Origin: Glycomyces paridis
Lineage (GTDB): Bacteria > Actinomycetota > Actinomycetes > Mycobacteriales > Micromonosporaceae
Reading direction: 5' to 3'
DNA length: 64,000 bases
Assembly (NCBI RefSeq): GCF_004912155.1
Contig: NZ_STGX01000002.1
Span: 35,091-99,090, forward strand
Under the pieces are notes generated by a model that saw only the letters and a program-made list of their open reading frames with translations, was not told where the DNA came from and did not search any database. A program made the translations under genes and the position numbers. Below are positions 1-9,319 of the stretch, piece after piece (position 1 is the stretch's first letter; each line of letters starts with the position of its first letter).

Positions 1-2
1 AC

Positions 3-1577
3 CTGCTGTACGAGCACCGCGAGCGCCTCCAGCGCCGCGGCGTGCTCATCATCGGCCCCGGCAAGCAGTTCCTGCGATACATCTCCGAGGTGCTGCCGGG
101 CCTGGCCGAGACCGACGTGCTCCTGCGCACCCCCGCGCAGCTGTTCCCCGGCGTGCTCGCCGACCGGCCCGAGACCGAGGCCGTCGCCGCCGTCAAGGGC
201 CGCGCCGTCATGGCCGGGGTCATCGCCAGCGCCGTCGCCGACCGCCAGGTCGTCCCCCGCGACCCGGCCCCGGTCGACTACGAGGGCCACGAGCTGTGGC
301 TGCGGCCCGAGAAGATCACCGCCGCGCGCGACGCCGCCCGCGAGACCGGCCTGCCGCACAACGAGGCCCGCGAGACCTTCCACAAGCGCGTCATCGCCGA
401 CCTCGCGACGCAGTACGCGGACATCATCGGCGAGGACCCGCTCGGCGAGGAGAACCTGCTGGGCCTGGAGGACCGCGCGAAGCTCGCCGTCGAGATCGCG
501 ACCGACCCGGTGATCCGCGGCCAGATCGAGGCGCTGTGGCCCGAGCTGACGGCGCAGGAGCTGTTGGAGGAGCTGTTCGCCTCGCCCGAGCGGCTCGCCT
601 CGGCGGCGGCGGTGCTGCGCAAGGGCGAGCGGGCGCTGCTGGCGCGCGCGCCCGGCGGGTGGAGCGAGGCCGACGTGGCGCTGCTTGACGAGGCCGCCGA
701 GCACCTGGGCGAGACCGAGTCGCGGCCGGGCACCGGGGGGCCGACGGCCGAGCAGATCGCCTACGCGCAGGACGTGCTGACGATCGCGGCCGGTTCGGCC
801 TCGTTCGACTTCGAGGACGAGGAGTCGGAGATCCTCCAGGCCACCGACGTCATCGACGAGTTCTGGCTCGGCGAGCGGCAGGTGGACGAGGTGTTCGTGT
901 CGGTCGCCGAGCGCGCCGCGGTCGACCGGCGGTGGATCTTCGGGCACGTCATCGTCGACGAGGCGCAGGAGCTGTCGCCGATGGAGTGGCGGGCGCTGCT
1001 GCGCCGGTGCGTGACGCGGTCGTTCACCGTCGCCGGGGACCTCGCGCAGGCCGCGGGCCCGGCCGCGCAGGTCGGCGAGGCGCCCGCGAGCTGGTCGGCG
1101 GTGTTCGGAGACGTGGACCTGGCGTGGCGCGCCGAGCGACTGACCGTGTCCTACCGGACCCCGGCGGAGATCATGGAGGTCGCCGTGCGGGTGCTCGACG
1201 CGATCGGCGTCGAGTCGGAGCGGCCGCGCTCGGTGCGGGCCTCGGGGCACCGGCCGTGGCTGGAGATCGCCGCCGAGGACTTCGACGCGCGCGTCGAGGC
1301 GCTCATGGCCGAGGAGGCGCGGCTGGTGGAGGGCGGTTCGGTCGCGGTCGTGACCACCGCCGAGCGGGCCGCGGGCCTGGCGGGGATCGAGGGCGCCTCG
1401 GTCCTGACGGTCAAGCAGGCCAAGGGGCTCGAATTCGACTCGGTCATCGTCGCCGACCCCGACGCGATCGCGGCTTCGGGGCTGCGGAACCTGTACGTCG
1501 CGCTCACCAGGGCCACCAAGCGACTCGGCGTGGTCGCCCCGGACAAGCCGGTGTTCCCCGGGGCCGAGATCCTGTAA
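3..1577 (+). CDS. helD: HelD/HelR-type UvrD-like helicase (5' end outside window)
   Basis: The frame is open from base 3, upstream of the first possible in-window start, so the N-terminal part is missing and the C-terminal 524 residues are seen. Motifs of superfamily 1 helicases follow in order: VIVDEAQELSPMEWR (Walker B/motif II), SYRTPAEIMEVA (motif IV region), VLTVKQAKGLEFDSVIV (motif V) and LYVALTRATKRLGVV (motif VI). The DEAQELSPM(E/Q)WR wording is typical of the RNA-polymerase-associated HelD/HelR family, which frees stalled or rifampicin-blocked RNA polymerase using ATP. It lies 79 nt upstream of the PASTA kinase on the same strand. An ordinary UvrD repair helicase is less likely because of these signatures, but the N-terminal coiled arm that would settle it is not in view. 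Confidence 0.85.
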   Translation: MLYEHRERLQRRGVLIIGPGKQFLRYISEVLPGLAETDVLLRTPAQLFPGVLADRPETEAVAAVKGRAVMAGVIASAVADRQVVPRDPAPVDYEGHELWLRPEKITAARDAARETGLPHNEARETFHKRVIADLATQYADIIGEDPLGEENLLGLEDRAKLAVEIATDPVIRGQIEALWPELTAQELLEELFASPERLASAAAVLRKGERALLARAPGGWSEADVALLDEAAEHLGETESRPGTGGPTAEQIAYAQDVLTIAAGSASFDFEDEESEILQATDVIDEFWLGERQVDEVFVSVAERAAVDRRWIFGHVIVDEAQELSPMEWRALLRRCVTRSFTVAGDLAQAAGPAAQVGEAPASWSAVFGDVDLAWRAERLTVSYRTPAEIMEVAVRVLDAIGVESERPRSVRASGHRPWLEIAAEDFDARVEALMAEEARLVEGGSVAVVTTAERAAGLAGIEGASVLTVKQAKGLEFDSVIVADPDAIAASGLRNLYVALTRATKRLGVVAPDKPVFPGAEIL

Positions 1578-1656
1578 GCCGCGCCCCGCCCGGCCGAGCT
1601 GGCCAGCCGGGATCGCGCCCGGCTCCTAGACTGTCACCAGGTGTAGGAGGTGCGGG

Positions 1657-3456
1657 TTGACAACGACGACAGGGGACCTGACCGGCGCGCGCGTCGACGG
1701 GCGCTACCGCCTGGAGCGGCTGATCGCCCGGGGCGGCATGGCCGACGTCTACGAGGCGCGCGACGAGCGCCTGGACCGGACCGTCGCTGTGAAGATGATC
1801 ACCGCGGCCGGCACCGACGCCTTCGACCTCAAGGCGTTCGCGCATGAGGCCCGCACCATCGCCCGGCTCTCGCACCCGAACGTGGTGGCCGTGTTCGACC
1901 AGGGCGTCCACGAGGGACTGCCGTACGTGGTCATGGAGTACGTGCCGGGGACGACGCTGCGCGACCTGCTCAACCGGCGCCGCCGCCTGCGCATCGAGGA
2001 GGCCGTGGAGCTGTGCGCCCAGGTCCTCGACGGGCTCCAGGCCGCCCATGACGCCGGGCTCGTCCACCGCGACGTCAAGCCCGAGAACATCCTCCTCAAG
2101 AACGGCGGGCGCGGCGACCGCGTCAAGGTCGTGGACTTCGGGCTGGCCGAGGCCGTGCACGGCGACCGCGACACCGGCGGCCCTCTCGTCGCCACGGCCG
2201 CCTACGTGGCGCCCGAGCTCGTCAGCGGCGAGCCCGCGCAGGCCTCCAGCGACGTCTACTCGACCGCGATCCTGCTGTACGAGCTGCTCACCGGCGAGGT
2301 GCCCTTCGACGGGCCCGACGCCGGGGCGGTCGCGCGCCGCCATGTCGAGGAGGACGTCCCGTCCCCGCGCGACAAGGCGCCCGACGTGCCCGAGGGCCTC
2401 GCCGAGCTCGTCCAGGCCGCCGCGTCCCGGCGGCCCGGCTCGCGGCCGGTCGACGCCGGGGCGTTCCTGCGGCGCCTCCAGGCGATCGACGTCCGGCCCG
2501 CGCCCGGCACCACCGGGCAGGTGCCGCGCCCCACCCGCGCCGTCCAGACCACGATGGTCGTCGAGCACGAGCGGACGAAGCGGTCGTGGAAGGCCCTGGT
2601 CACGCTCGGGCTCATCGCCGCCGTGCTCGTAGCCGTCGCCGCCGCCGGGTGGTGGATCGGCGTCGGCCGCTACACCGCGGCGCCGTCACTGCTCGACCAG
2701 ACCCGCGACTCGGTCGGCGCCTACGCCGAAGACGCGGGCTTCGAGGTCGACCTGGTGGACGCCTACAGCGAGAGCGTGCCCGTCGGCGAGGTCGTCTCGC
2801 AGGACCCCGGCGTCGGCGAACGCATCCGCAAGGGCGCCACCATCACCGTCGTCGTCTCGCTGGGCCCCGAGCGCTACCGGGTGCCCGACGTGCTCGGCAT
2901 GACCGAGGAGGAGGCCCGCACCGCGCTCGCCCCGTTCACCGACGAGGTCGACGTGGTCCGCGACTACAGCACCGAGTACAAGGCCGGGGAGGTCATGGCC
3001 ACCGACCCGCCCGTGAACGAGGAGGTCAAGGCCGGCACCGCCGTGACGCTGACCGTCTCGGACGGGCACCCGCCGCTGCGCGTCCCCGACACCGTCGGCA
3101 TGACCGAGGAGGACGCCGTCGCGGCCCTCGACGAGGCCGGGCTGGAGGTCGGCGAGGTCACCGAGCGCACCAGCGACACCATCGACGAGGGCCTGGTCAT
3201 CGAGCAGGACCCCGTCCCCGACACGCCCGTCGGCCCCGACGACCCGGTGAACCTCGTCGTCAGCTCCGGGCCCGAGCTCGTCCTCGTGCCCGACGTCGTC
3301 GGCCTCGACATCAAGGAGGCGACCGAGGAGCTCGAAGCGCTCGGGTTCGAGGTGAAGACCGCGCAGATCTGGTTCACCGGCACCGTGTTCGACCAGTCGG
3401 TGAACGGCGGCGAACGCGCCGAGAAGGGCGCCGAGATCTGGCTGTGGGCCAGGTAG
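1657..3456 (+). CDS. PASTA-domain Ser/Thr protein kinase (PknB-like)
   Basis: A 599-residue membrane receptor kinase. The kinase domain covers about residues 15-275 with Lys46, the catalytic HRD at 137-139 (D139) and DFG at 160-162. A proline/charged linker leads to one membrane helix at about 312-334, then four PASTA repeats to the C-terminus. PASTA modules of this family bind muropeptide or lipid II, so this protein is expected to sense cell-wall precursors and phosphorylate growth and division proteins. The start is TTG, chosen because AGGAGG lies at 1645-1650. A perfect hairpin follows the stop. The usual neighbours of pknB in actinobacteria (rodA, pbpA, a phosphatase) are absent, so it may be a PknB paralogue rather than the main one. 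Confidence 0.93.
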   Translation: MTTTTGDLTGARVDGRYRLERLIARGGMADVYEARDERLDRTVAVKMITAAGTDAFDLKAFAHEARTIARLSHPNVVAVFDQGVHEGLPYVVMEYVPGTTLRDLLNRRRRLRIEEAVELCAQVLDGLQAAHDAGLVHRDVKPENILLKNGGRGDRVKVVDFGLAEAVHGDRDTGGPLVATAAYVAPELVSGEPAQASSDVYSTAILLYELLTGEVPFDGPDAGAVARRHVEEDVPSPRDKAPDVPEGLAELVQAAASRRPGSRPVDAGAFLRRLQAIDVRPAPGTTGQVPRPTRAVQTTMVVEHERTKRSWKALVTLGLIAAVLVAVAAAGWWIGVGRYTAAPSLLDQTRDSVGAYAEDAGFEVDLVDAYSESVPVGEVVSQDPGVGERIRKGATITVVVSLGPERYRVPDVLGMTEEEARTALAPFTDEVDVVRDYSTEYKAGEVMATDPPVNEEVKAGTAVTLTVSDGHPPLRVPDTVGMTEEDAVAALDEAGLEVGEVTERTSDTIDEGLVIEQDPVPDTPVGPDDPVNLVVSSGPELVLVPDVVGLDIKEATEELEALGFEVKTAQIWFTGTVFDQSVNGGERAEKGAEIWLWAR

Positions 3457-3465
3457 GACACGACT

Positions 3466-3493
3466 GAGGGGCCGGACGTCCGTCCGGCCCCTC
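3466..3493. terminator. Bidirectional hairpin terminator
   Basis: A perfect 13-bp inverted repeat (3466-3478 with 3481-3493) sits between the plus-strand kinase stop and the minus-strand pyrE stop. It can end both transcripts. Confidence 0.85.
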
Positions 3494-3509
3494 GATGTCG
3501 CCTTCGGTG

Positions 3510-4052
3510 CTACTTCGCCCCGGCGGCCTTCAGCTCCGTCATCGTGAACAGCGGCCGGATCGCGACGCCGATCCCGGCGAGGTTCTCCAGCCCGCCCGAC
3601 TCGCGGTCGATCACGCACAGGCCCTGCTCGACGGTCCCGCCCCGCTCGCGCAGGGCCGCGACCGCGTCCAGGACCGCGCCGCCGGAGGTGATCACGTCCT
3701 CCACGATGAACAGCCGCCTGCCCTCGACGTCGCCGCCCTCGGCCAGGCGGCACGTGCCGTACGCCTTGGCCTCCTTGCGGACGAACAGGGCCGGCAGGCC
3801 CGTCACCTGCGAGAGCGCGGTGACGATCGGGATGCCGCCCAGCTCCAGGCCCGCCAGTGCGTCCACGCCGTGCGCGGGCACCAGCGGTGCGAGCGCCTCG
3901 GCGATGCGCCGCAGCAGGACCGGGTCGGACTCGAACAGGTACTTGTCGAAGTACTCGTTCGCGACCACACCCGAGCGGAGCGTGAACTCCCCGGTCAGGT
4001 GCGAGCGGTTGAAGATGTCGCGCGCGAGGTCGGCGGCGTTCGAGGTGCTCAT
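3510..4052 (-). CDS. pyrE: Orotate phosphoribosyltransferase
   Basis: A 180-residue protein of normal family length that joins orotate to PRPP to give OMP in pyrimidine synthesis. The PRPP-binding signature LFIVEDVITSGGA lies at about residues 114-126, and the flexible-loop lysines are in RKEAKAYG (92-99). The ATG start at 4052 gives MSTSNAADLA. It stands alone, not in a pyr operon: the next minus-strand gene upstream is a dioxygenase, 26 nt away. It shares the hairpin at 3466-3493 with the convergent kinase gene. The assignment is firm. Confidence 0.96.
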   Translation of the reverse strand: MSTSNAADLARDIFNRSHLTGEFTLRSGVVANEYFDKYLFESDPVLLRRIAEALAPLVPAHGVDALAGLELGGIPIVTALSQVTGLPALFVRKEAKAYGTCRLAEGGDVEGRRLFIVEDVITSGGAVLDAVAALRERGGTVEQGLCVIDRESGGLENLAGIGVAIRPLFTMTELKAAGAK

Positions 4053-4078
4053 GGGCTCAGCCTGCCATCGCGGGCCCG

Positions 4079-4957
4079 TTACGGGCGCAGCGGCGGGTAG
4101 TCCGGGTCGAGGAGGTCACGCTCGGCCAGCCAGTTGTAGAGCGGCGTCTCCTTCGGCCAGTGGCCCCAGCCGTGGTCGCCGGTGGCCGCGTGCCCGCCGA
4201 GCATCTGCTGCTGGACCGGGTCGAGGTCGTTCCACCAGGACTGCTCCGGCAGGTGCTCGACGATGTCGCGGGCGCGGATCCAGCGCGGCGTGAACCCGAA
4301 GAACGCGACCTTGCGGGTCAGGTCCGAGTAGTTGTCGCTGCGGGCGTGCCAGATGCGGCGGTCGAAGAACATGACGTCGCCGGCGTTGCCGGTGACCTCG
4401 ATGGCGCCTTCGGGGTCGGGCCACTCCATGTCCCGGCGCGGCGGGCCGTCGATCCGGTTCCACTTGTGGGAGCCGGGGATGATCTTGGTGTTGCCGCGGC
4501 CCTCCTCGGAGAGGTCGGTGAAGAAGTACGCGAGCTTGACCGACAGGCGCGGGCGCGGCTCGGTCTCGGTCTCGCGGTTCTGGCGCCCGCCGTCCTGGTG
4601 CCACTCGAACCTGAAGGGGCGCTTGCCCTCGATCGGCGGGTGCTTGTCCACGTGGGAGTGGTACACGTGGAAGTTCCAGCCCATGATCGACCACACGTAG
4701 TGGAAGGTCCGGGGGTGGTTCAGGAGGAACGCCAGCTCCGGGCAGGAGGTCACCGCGTCGAGGCGGTGCATGGCCCCCTCGGGGCTGAGCCTGCCGGCCT
4801 CCCGCTCGATCTCGTACACGCGGTCCAGAGCGTCCGAGCAGCGCTGTATCTCGTCGGCGTCGAGCGCGCCGCGGATCATCAGGAAACCGTCGCGATCGAA
4901 GGCTTCTCGCTGCTCAGGGGTGAGAGCTGCGGCACCGACCGATGTCAATGCGGTCAT
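4079..4957 (-). CDS. Phytanoyl-CoA dioxygenase (PhyH) family protein
   Basis: A 292-residue non-heme Fe(II)/2-oxoglutarate oxygenase. The metal facial triad is visible as H120-x-D122 in WHQDG and H204 in RRIWHAR; R215 in SDLTRK is the expected 2-oxoglutarate carboxylate ligand. The ATG at 4957 was chosen over an upstream in-frame start at 4999 because AGGAAAGG precedes it at normal distance and the conserved domain begins right after it. The family hydroxylates small molecules, lipids or secondary metabolites; the substrate here is unknown. It does not show the ectoine hydroxylase signature, and no ect genes are nearby. It is upstream of pyrE on the same strand but has no functional link to it. 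The 216 nt upstream of the start show nothing beyond probable promoter sequence. Confidence 0.85.
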   Translation of the reverse strand: MTALTSVGAAALTPEQREAFDRDGFLMIRGALDADEIQRCSDALDRVYEIEREAGRLSPEGAMHRLDAVTSCPELAFLLNHPRTFHYVWSIMGWNFHVYHSHVDKHPPIEGKRPFRFEWHQDGGRQNRETETEPRPRLSVKLAYFFTDLSEEGRGNTKIIPGSHKWNRIDGPPRRDMEWPDPEGAIEVTGNAGDVMFFDRRIWHARSDNYSDLTRKVAFFGFTPRWIRARDIVEHLPEQSWWNDLDPVQQQMLGGHAATGDHGWGHWPKETPLYNWLAERDLLDPDYPPLRP

Positions 4958-5173
4958 CTCAATGCCTTTCCTGTATCCAGGGGGATCGTTGTCGTCCACT
5001 AGACGCCGCGCCCGCCCTTGTCGGTTGCACCGCGGGCCTTGGAAAGATCAGGCAAGTGCGCCGCGGCGCGCATTACGTGAAAGCGTAGTTCGCGACGCTT
5101 CGCGCCCGCTGGCGATCCCCTCGAAGTCCGTTGAGAAGTCCCCCGGGACCGCTTGAGCAGGGGCGGCGCGGCG

Positions 5174-6826
5174 CTACCCGAAGAGGCCCGTGATCCAGTC
5201 GAACCAGGAGAAGTCGAGGTCGAGCCAGCTCCATTCGAGCTGTTCGAGGTAGCTGAGCCCGACCATGAACAGGAAGATCCCGGTGCCGAGGTGGGCCAGG
5301 CGCGCGGTCTTGCGCTTCGCGCCGAGCCAGCGGCCCCAGAGCATCCCGCCGGCGAGGCGGATGAGGAAGAACAGGCCGATGGCGACGGCGATGACGAACA
5401 GGTAGCTGAACACCTGGCCGCGCAGCGTCTCCATGCCCTGCTCGACGGCCCACAGGAGCCACATGATGAGGGAGAACAGGCCGCCGATCACGGAGAACTC
5501 GAAGCCCTTGGCGAGCGAGCCGGGCGGGCCGAGCAGCGGGGCGCGGTCCTCCTTGGCGTGGTCGTGGTGGGCCTCCTCGGGGTCGCCGGCGAGGCGCAGG
5601 CGCGGCAGCGCGCCGCGGTTGGCGGGCGAGGGGTCGGCGGAGCCGGCCGAGCGGCCCGGGGAGTACGCGCCCTCCTGGCGCGGGTCCTGCTCGGGGACGT
5701 GGACGCGGCCGCTGATCGGCTTGTCGCGCACGGCGTTCGAGGCCGGGCCGGTCAGGGGGACGCCGCCGGGCTTCATGACGCGGGTGCCGGTCGGGCCGGG
5801 GACGGCGGCGGCCGGGGTGACGACGGTCGGCGGCACGCCGGGGCGGTCGAGGCGGCGGGTCGGGGCGTCGGCGGGCGACAGGCCCGAGGGGGCCCAGTCG
5901 ACGCCGAGGTCGGGGAGCTTGGAGTGCGACACGACGGTGGCGAGCTCGTCGATCCAGCGGGGCAGCTCGTCGGTGCGCGGGCGGTTGGCCGGGTCGTCGT
6001 CCAGCGGCGCGGTCAGCAGCTCGCGGAGGCGGTCGTTGGTCTCCAGGACGGGGTGGCGGCGCAGGCGGGCCCACGGCACGCTCTGCTCGTGGCCGGGCGA
6101 GTCGGTGCGGGCGCTCGCGCCGGTGACGAGGTAGAACGCGATCGAGCCGAAGCCGTGCACGTCGTAGGCCGGGCCGACGGTGCCCTGGTGGGCCTCGGGG
6201 CCGGCGGTCTCGCGCGTGTAGGCGATCGTGGTCAGGTGCGCGGGGGTGTGGTAGCGGGCGCCGGTGAAGTCGATGACCTTCGCCGAGCCGTCCGGGCCGA
6301 TGATCACGTTGGCGGGCTTGAGGTCCATGTGCAGCACCGGGTGCGCGCCGGTGGGCGGGCGGTGCATCGCCGACATGACCTCGGCGACCGAGCGGAGGGT
6401 GCGGGCGGCGTCGACGCGGCCGAGGCGGCGCTGGAGGAGCTGGCGCAGGTCGTGGCCGGGCAGGTATTCGAGCACCTGGAAGGGCACGGGGTCGCCGTGG
6501 GGGGCGCTGCCGGGCCGGTGCGGGACGCGGCCGTAGAACGCGTCGATGCGGCGGCAGATCGATCCGACGCCGCGGCTGTGGAGGTCCATGAGGACCGCGT
6601 CGCCCTTGTCCCAGGAGCCGTACTGGTGCTCGCGGGTGTCGTTGGGGTTGAAGCGGAACACCTTGACCGTCAGGGGCGCGGAGGAGATGCCCGCCGACAC
6701 GCGGACGGCCTGGTACACGTCGGCCTGGCCGCCCGATCCGAGCAGACCGGTCAGCCGGTAGCTCTGCTCCGAGCCCGGGAGCGGATCTGCCGGGCCGCAG
6801 ACGAGGTCAACGGTGGCGTTCGACAT
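5174..6826 (-). CDS. Membrane-anchored Ser/Thr protein kinase-like protein
   Basis: A 550-residue protein with an N-terminal kinase fold: glycine loop LLGSGGQADVY, Lys55, HMD in place of HRD at 166-168 with D168 kept, and DFT in place of DFG at 186-188. The ATP- and metal-binding residues K55, D168 and D186 remain, so activity is possible but not certain. Residues of about 275-430 form a proline- and charge-rich linker. The C-terminal 130 residues hold about four hydrophobic segments, ending in a tail very rich in Trp, Leu, Asp and Phe. The membrane part is therefore C-terminal and multi-pass, unlike single-helix PASTA kinases. AAGGA supports the ATG at 6826. It could be a pseudokinase or membrane stress sensor; no partner gene is obvious. 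Confidence 0.85.
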   Translation of the reverse strand: MSNATVDLVCGPADPLPGSEQSYRLTGLLGSGGQADVYQAVRVSAGISSAPLTVKVFRFNPNDTREHQYGSWDKGDAVLMDLHSRGVGSICRRIDAFYGRVPHRPGSAPHGDPVPFQVLEYLPGHDLRQLLQRRLGRVDAARTLRSVAEVMSAMHRPPTGAHPVLHMDLKPANVIIGPDGSAKVIDFTGARYHTPAHLTTIAYTRETAGPEAHQGTVGPAYDVHGFGSIAFYLVTGASARTDSPGHEQSVPWARLRRHPVLETNDRLRELLTAPLDDDPANRPRTDELPRWIDELATVVSHSKLPDLGVDWAPSGLSPADAPTRRLDRPGVPPTVVTPAAAVPGPTGTRVMKPGGVPLTGPASNAVRDKPISGRVHVPEQDPRQEGAYSPGRSAGSADPSPANRGALPRLRLAGDPEEAHHDHAKEDRAPLLGPPGSLAKGFEFSVIGGLFSLIMWLLWAVEQGMETLRGQVFSYLFVIAVAIGLFFLIRLAGGMLWGRWLGAKRKTARLAHLGTGIFLFMVGLSYLEQLEWSWLDLDFSWFDWITGLFG

Positions 6827-6939
6827 GAGGTGGTCCTTCGCGATTCAGGCTGAGCCCACAGCCTAACGCCTGAATTCAACCCTCAAGGACCCCCGGAGCC
6901 GGTGCTGTACGCATCGTCTCAGCGGGCAACCGAGCGCGG

Positions 6940-7392
6940 TCAGCGGCCCGAGCCCCAGGGACTGTCGGTCTGGGCGGGCGAGGGGGAGCCGGGGGGCGGG
7001 CCGCCGTAGCCGCCCGCGGAGGGCTGGGAGGGCTGGCCGTAGGAGCTGGCGGGCGGTGCGGGCATCCGGTCGGCGCTCATGGGTTCGAAGACCCCGCCGG
7101 GCTGCGCGGGCTGCTGCTGCGGGACGGCGGGGGGCGCGACCCGCTCGAAGCCGCCCGCGGGCTGGGCGGCCGCGGGGGCGGCGCCGCCGCGCCCGAGCGA
7201 CCACAGGGCCGGCGAGAAGGCGATGGCGAGGACGCCGGCGATGAGCGCCCACTGCTCGCGGGGCACGTCGCTGCCGAACAGGAACGTGACGTCGGCCCGC
7301 TCGACCGTGACCGACTCGACCAGGAGCAGTACCGCAAGGAGCAGGAAGATCACCTGGAAGAGGTGCAACAGGACGCGAAGACCTTTATTCAT
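6940..7392 (-). CDS. Small two-helix membrane protein with Pro/Gly/Gln-rich tail
   Basis: A 150-residue protein with no recognised family. Residues 4-26 (LRVLLHLFQVIFLLLAVLLL) and 50-68 are membrane helices. The rest is a low-complexity cytoplasmic-type tail rich in Ala, Pro, Gly and Gln. It lies 113 nt upstream of the membrane kinase on the same strand, so the two may be co-expressed; that link is inference. No clear ribosome-binding site precedes the ATG. Function unknown. Confidence 0.7.
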   Translation of the reverse strand: MNKGLRVLLHLFQVIFLLLAVLLLVESVTVERADVTFLFGSDVPREQWALIAGVLAIAFSPALWSLGRGGAAPAAAQPAGGFERVAPPAVPQQQPAQPGGVFEPMSADRMPAPPASSYGQPSQPSAGGYGGPPPGSPSPAQTDSPWGSGR

Positions 7393-7469
7393 GTGTCGAC
7401 GCTACCAACGCGTGTCCAATAACTCCATACGTCCGGTTCCGAATTCTCCCGGTGTTCGGGGAACGGCGA

Positions 7470-7493
7470 AGGCCCGGGCCGCGGCCCGGGCCT
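7470..7493 (-). terminator. Hairpin downstream of rpiB
   Basis: An 11-bp inverted repeat (7470-7480 with 7483-7493) sits just past the rpiB stop on the minus strand and upstream of the small membrane protein gene. Confidence 0.7.
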
Positions 7494-7512
7494 CGAACGT
7501 TCACTTCCGTTG

Positions 7513-7983
7513 CTACTGGGGCAGTTCGGGAAGCTCGTGGGTGGACTCCCACTCGGTCAGCATGTCGATGCGGCGCTGGTGGCGCTCGGCCCCGGAGAAG
7601 GGCTCGGCGACGAACGCGTCGGCGAAGGCGGCGGCCTCGTCGAGCGTGTGCATCCGCCCGCCGATCGCGACCACGTTCGCGTCGTTGTGCTGGCGCCCGA
7701 GCTTGGCGGTCTCCACGCTCCAGGCGAGCGCGGCGCGGCAGCCGGGGACCTTGTTCGCGGCGATCTGCTCGCCGTTGCCGGAGCCGCCGACGACGATGCC
7801 GAGGCTGCCGGGGTCGGCCACGACCTGTGCGGCCGCGTTCAGGCAGAACGGCGGGTAGTCGTCCTCGGCGTCGTAGGCGTGCGGGCCCACGTCGACGATC
7901 TCGTGCCCGCGGCCGGACAGGTGCTCGACCAGGTGGTCCTTGAGCTCGAGACCGGCGTGGTCGGAGGCGAGGTAGATGCGCAC
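7513..7983 (-). CDS. rpiB: Ribose-5-phosphate isomerase B
   Basis: A 156-residue RpiB interconverting ribose 5-phosphate and ribulose 5-phosphate in the pentose phosphate pathway. It shows the N-terminal SDHAG motif and GGSGNGEQIAANK. As in the mycobacterial enzyme, the catalytic base position carries Glu (E72, in GNGE) rather than the Cys of the E. coli protein. The start is GTG, with GAGG about 8 nt before it. It lies 9 nt downstream of the DUF1015 gene, so the two are probably one transcript. Confidence 0.95.
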   Translation of the reverse strand: MRIYLASDHAGLELKDHLVEHLSGRGHEIVDVGPHAYDAEDDYPPFCLNAAAQVVADPGSLGIVVGGSGNGEQIAANKVPGCRAALAWSVETAKLGRQHNDANVVAIGGRMHTLDEAAAFADAFVAEPFSGAERHQRRIDMLTEWESTHELPELPQ

Positions 7984-7992
7984 GATGGGACC

Positions 7993-9228
7993 TCAGGCTT
8001 TCGGCAGCTCGACGATGGCGAGACCGGCGCGCGCCTTGGGCACGAACCAGGTCGACTTGCGCGGCATCTTCAGCCGCTGGAGGTTCACGTCGATGAAGTC
8101 GGGGACGGTGACCGGGGCGATGAGGACCGCGAGGTCGGCCTTGCCCGCGTCGACCTGCGCGGCGAGCCAGGAGGCCGGGTAGTCGCCGCCGACGTAGGTG
8201 ATGCGCTTGTCCCCCGCGTCCCAGCCCAGGAGCGCGGTGAACACCTCGTTCTCGACGCGCGCATGGTCGAGCCGGTCGACCACCGAGCCCTCGACCTCGG
8301 CGAAGGCGATCTCCCAGGTGCGGCCGCGGCCGTAGACGACGACGGTGCCGCCGGTCGCGGGGGTCTCGGGCGGGCCCTCGATCTCGGTCACCGTCGCGCC
8401 GATCTGGGCGATCTGCTCCACCAGCTGCGACGCGGAGCCGGGCAGGCCCTTGACGAGGCGGTGGTAGGGGCGGATGACGACCGAGGCGGGGGTGGTGACG
8501 ACCGCGAGGAAGCGGTCCAGCTCGCCGACCTGCGCCGCGAGCGAGCGGTGGTTGCCGTCGGCGACGATGAGGTCGCCGTCGCCTGCCAGCGCGGTGAGGG
8601 CCTCACCGGCCGCGCCGCCGATGGCCCAGATCTCGTGGGAGCGCCCGGCCTCGTCGACGTCGACGGCCACGGGCTCGCCGGCGTCGGCGATAGCGGCGGC
8701 GATGGCCTCGTGGAGCTCCTCGCCGCGGGTGGACTGGAGCAGCAGGACGGGGCTGAGGAGGTGGCGCAGGCGCTGGTTGAGCTCGTTGCGCTGCTTGACC
8801 TTCTCGATGAAGACGTCCTCGTTGCGGATGACCTTGCCGGGCTCCTCTGCGGAGGAGGAGATCTCGGCGGTGTCGACGAGGCAGAAGACGCCGTAGGCGA
8901 CGGGCTCCTCGCCGCCGGAGATGCGGTAGGCCACGGCGACGTCGCCGAACGCGGCGAACCGGCCGGCCTCCTTGAGGGCCGCGAGGCGCTCGGCGGCGGC
9001 GGGGAGGGCCTGTTCGAAGGTCAGGTCGGCGGCCACCGCCTCGGGGGTGTGCGCGGGCATCTCGACGCCCAGCATGCTCGCGGGGTTCGCCTCGATGATC
9101 CGGGTGATCTCGGTTTCGTCGGGGAACTCGTCGTAGTTCTTCGCGCCGGTGCTCCCAGTGGAAAGCCAGGCCTGGTCGATCGGGTGTGCAGCAGTCACGC
9201 GACGAGCGTAATCGACCCCCTCCGGCAT
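7993..9228 (-). CDS. DUF1015 family protein
   Basis: A protein of about 411 residues. NYDEFPDETEI near the N-terminus and IVADGNHRSLAA in the middle match the DUF1015 layout. The family contains proposed or demonstrated ADP-dependent serine-kinase-like members, but no substrate can be read from this sequence. The start is uncertain. ATG at 9228 has a GGTGG-like site 8 nt upstream and is used here; GTG at 9198 is an alternative, and an in-frame start at 9336 would overlap pepN and is unlikely. It is divergent from pepN and heads a two-gene unit with rpiB. Confidence 0.8.
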   Translation of the reverse strand: MPEGVDYARRVTAAHPIDQAWLSTGSTGAKNYDEFPDETEITRIIEANPASMLGVEMPAHTPEAVAADLTFEQALPAAAERLAALKEAGRFAAFGDVAVAYRISGGEEPVAYGVFCLVDTAEISSSAEEPGKVIRNEDVFIEKVKQRNELNQRLRHLLSPVLLLQSTRGEELHEAIAAAIADAGEPVAVDVDEAGRSHEIWAIGGAAGEALTALAGDGDLIVADGNHRSLAAQVGELDRFLAVVTTPASVVIRPYHRLVKGLPGSASQLVEQIAQIGATVTEIEGPPETPATGGTVVVYGRGRTWEIAFAEVEGSVVDRLDHARVENEVFTALLGWDAGDKRITYVGGDYPASWLAAQVDAGKADLAVLIAPVTVPDFIDVNLQRLKMPRKSTWFVPKARAGLAIVELPKA

Positions 9229-9319
9229 CGACGTGGCCACCGAGTGAACTCCCGAGATATGACACACTTCTTTCATATCCGAACCCTTGAGGCTGGACCT
9301 CTGAACGACAGGAGGCACT

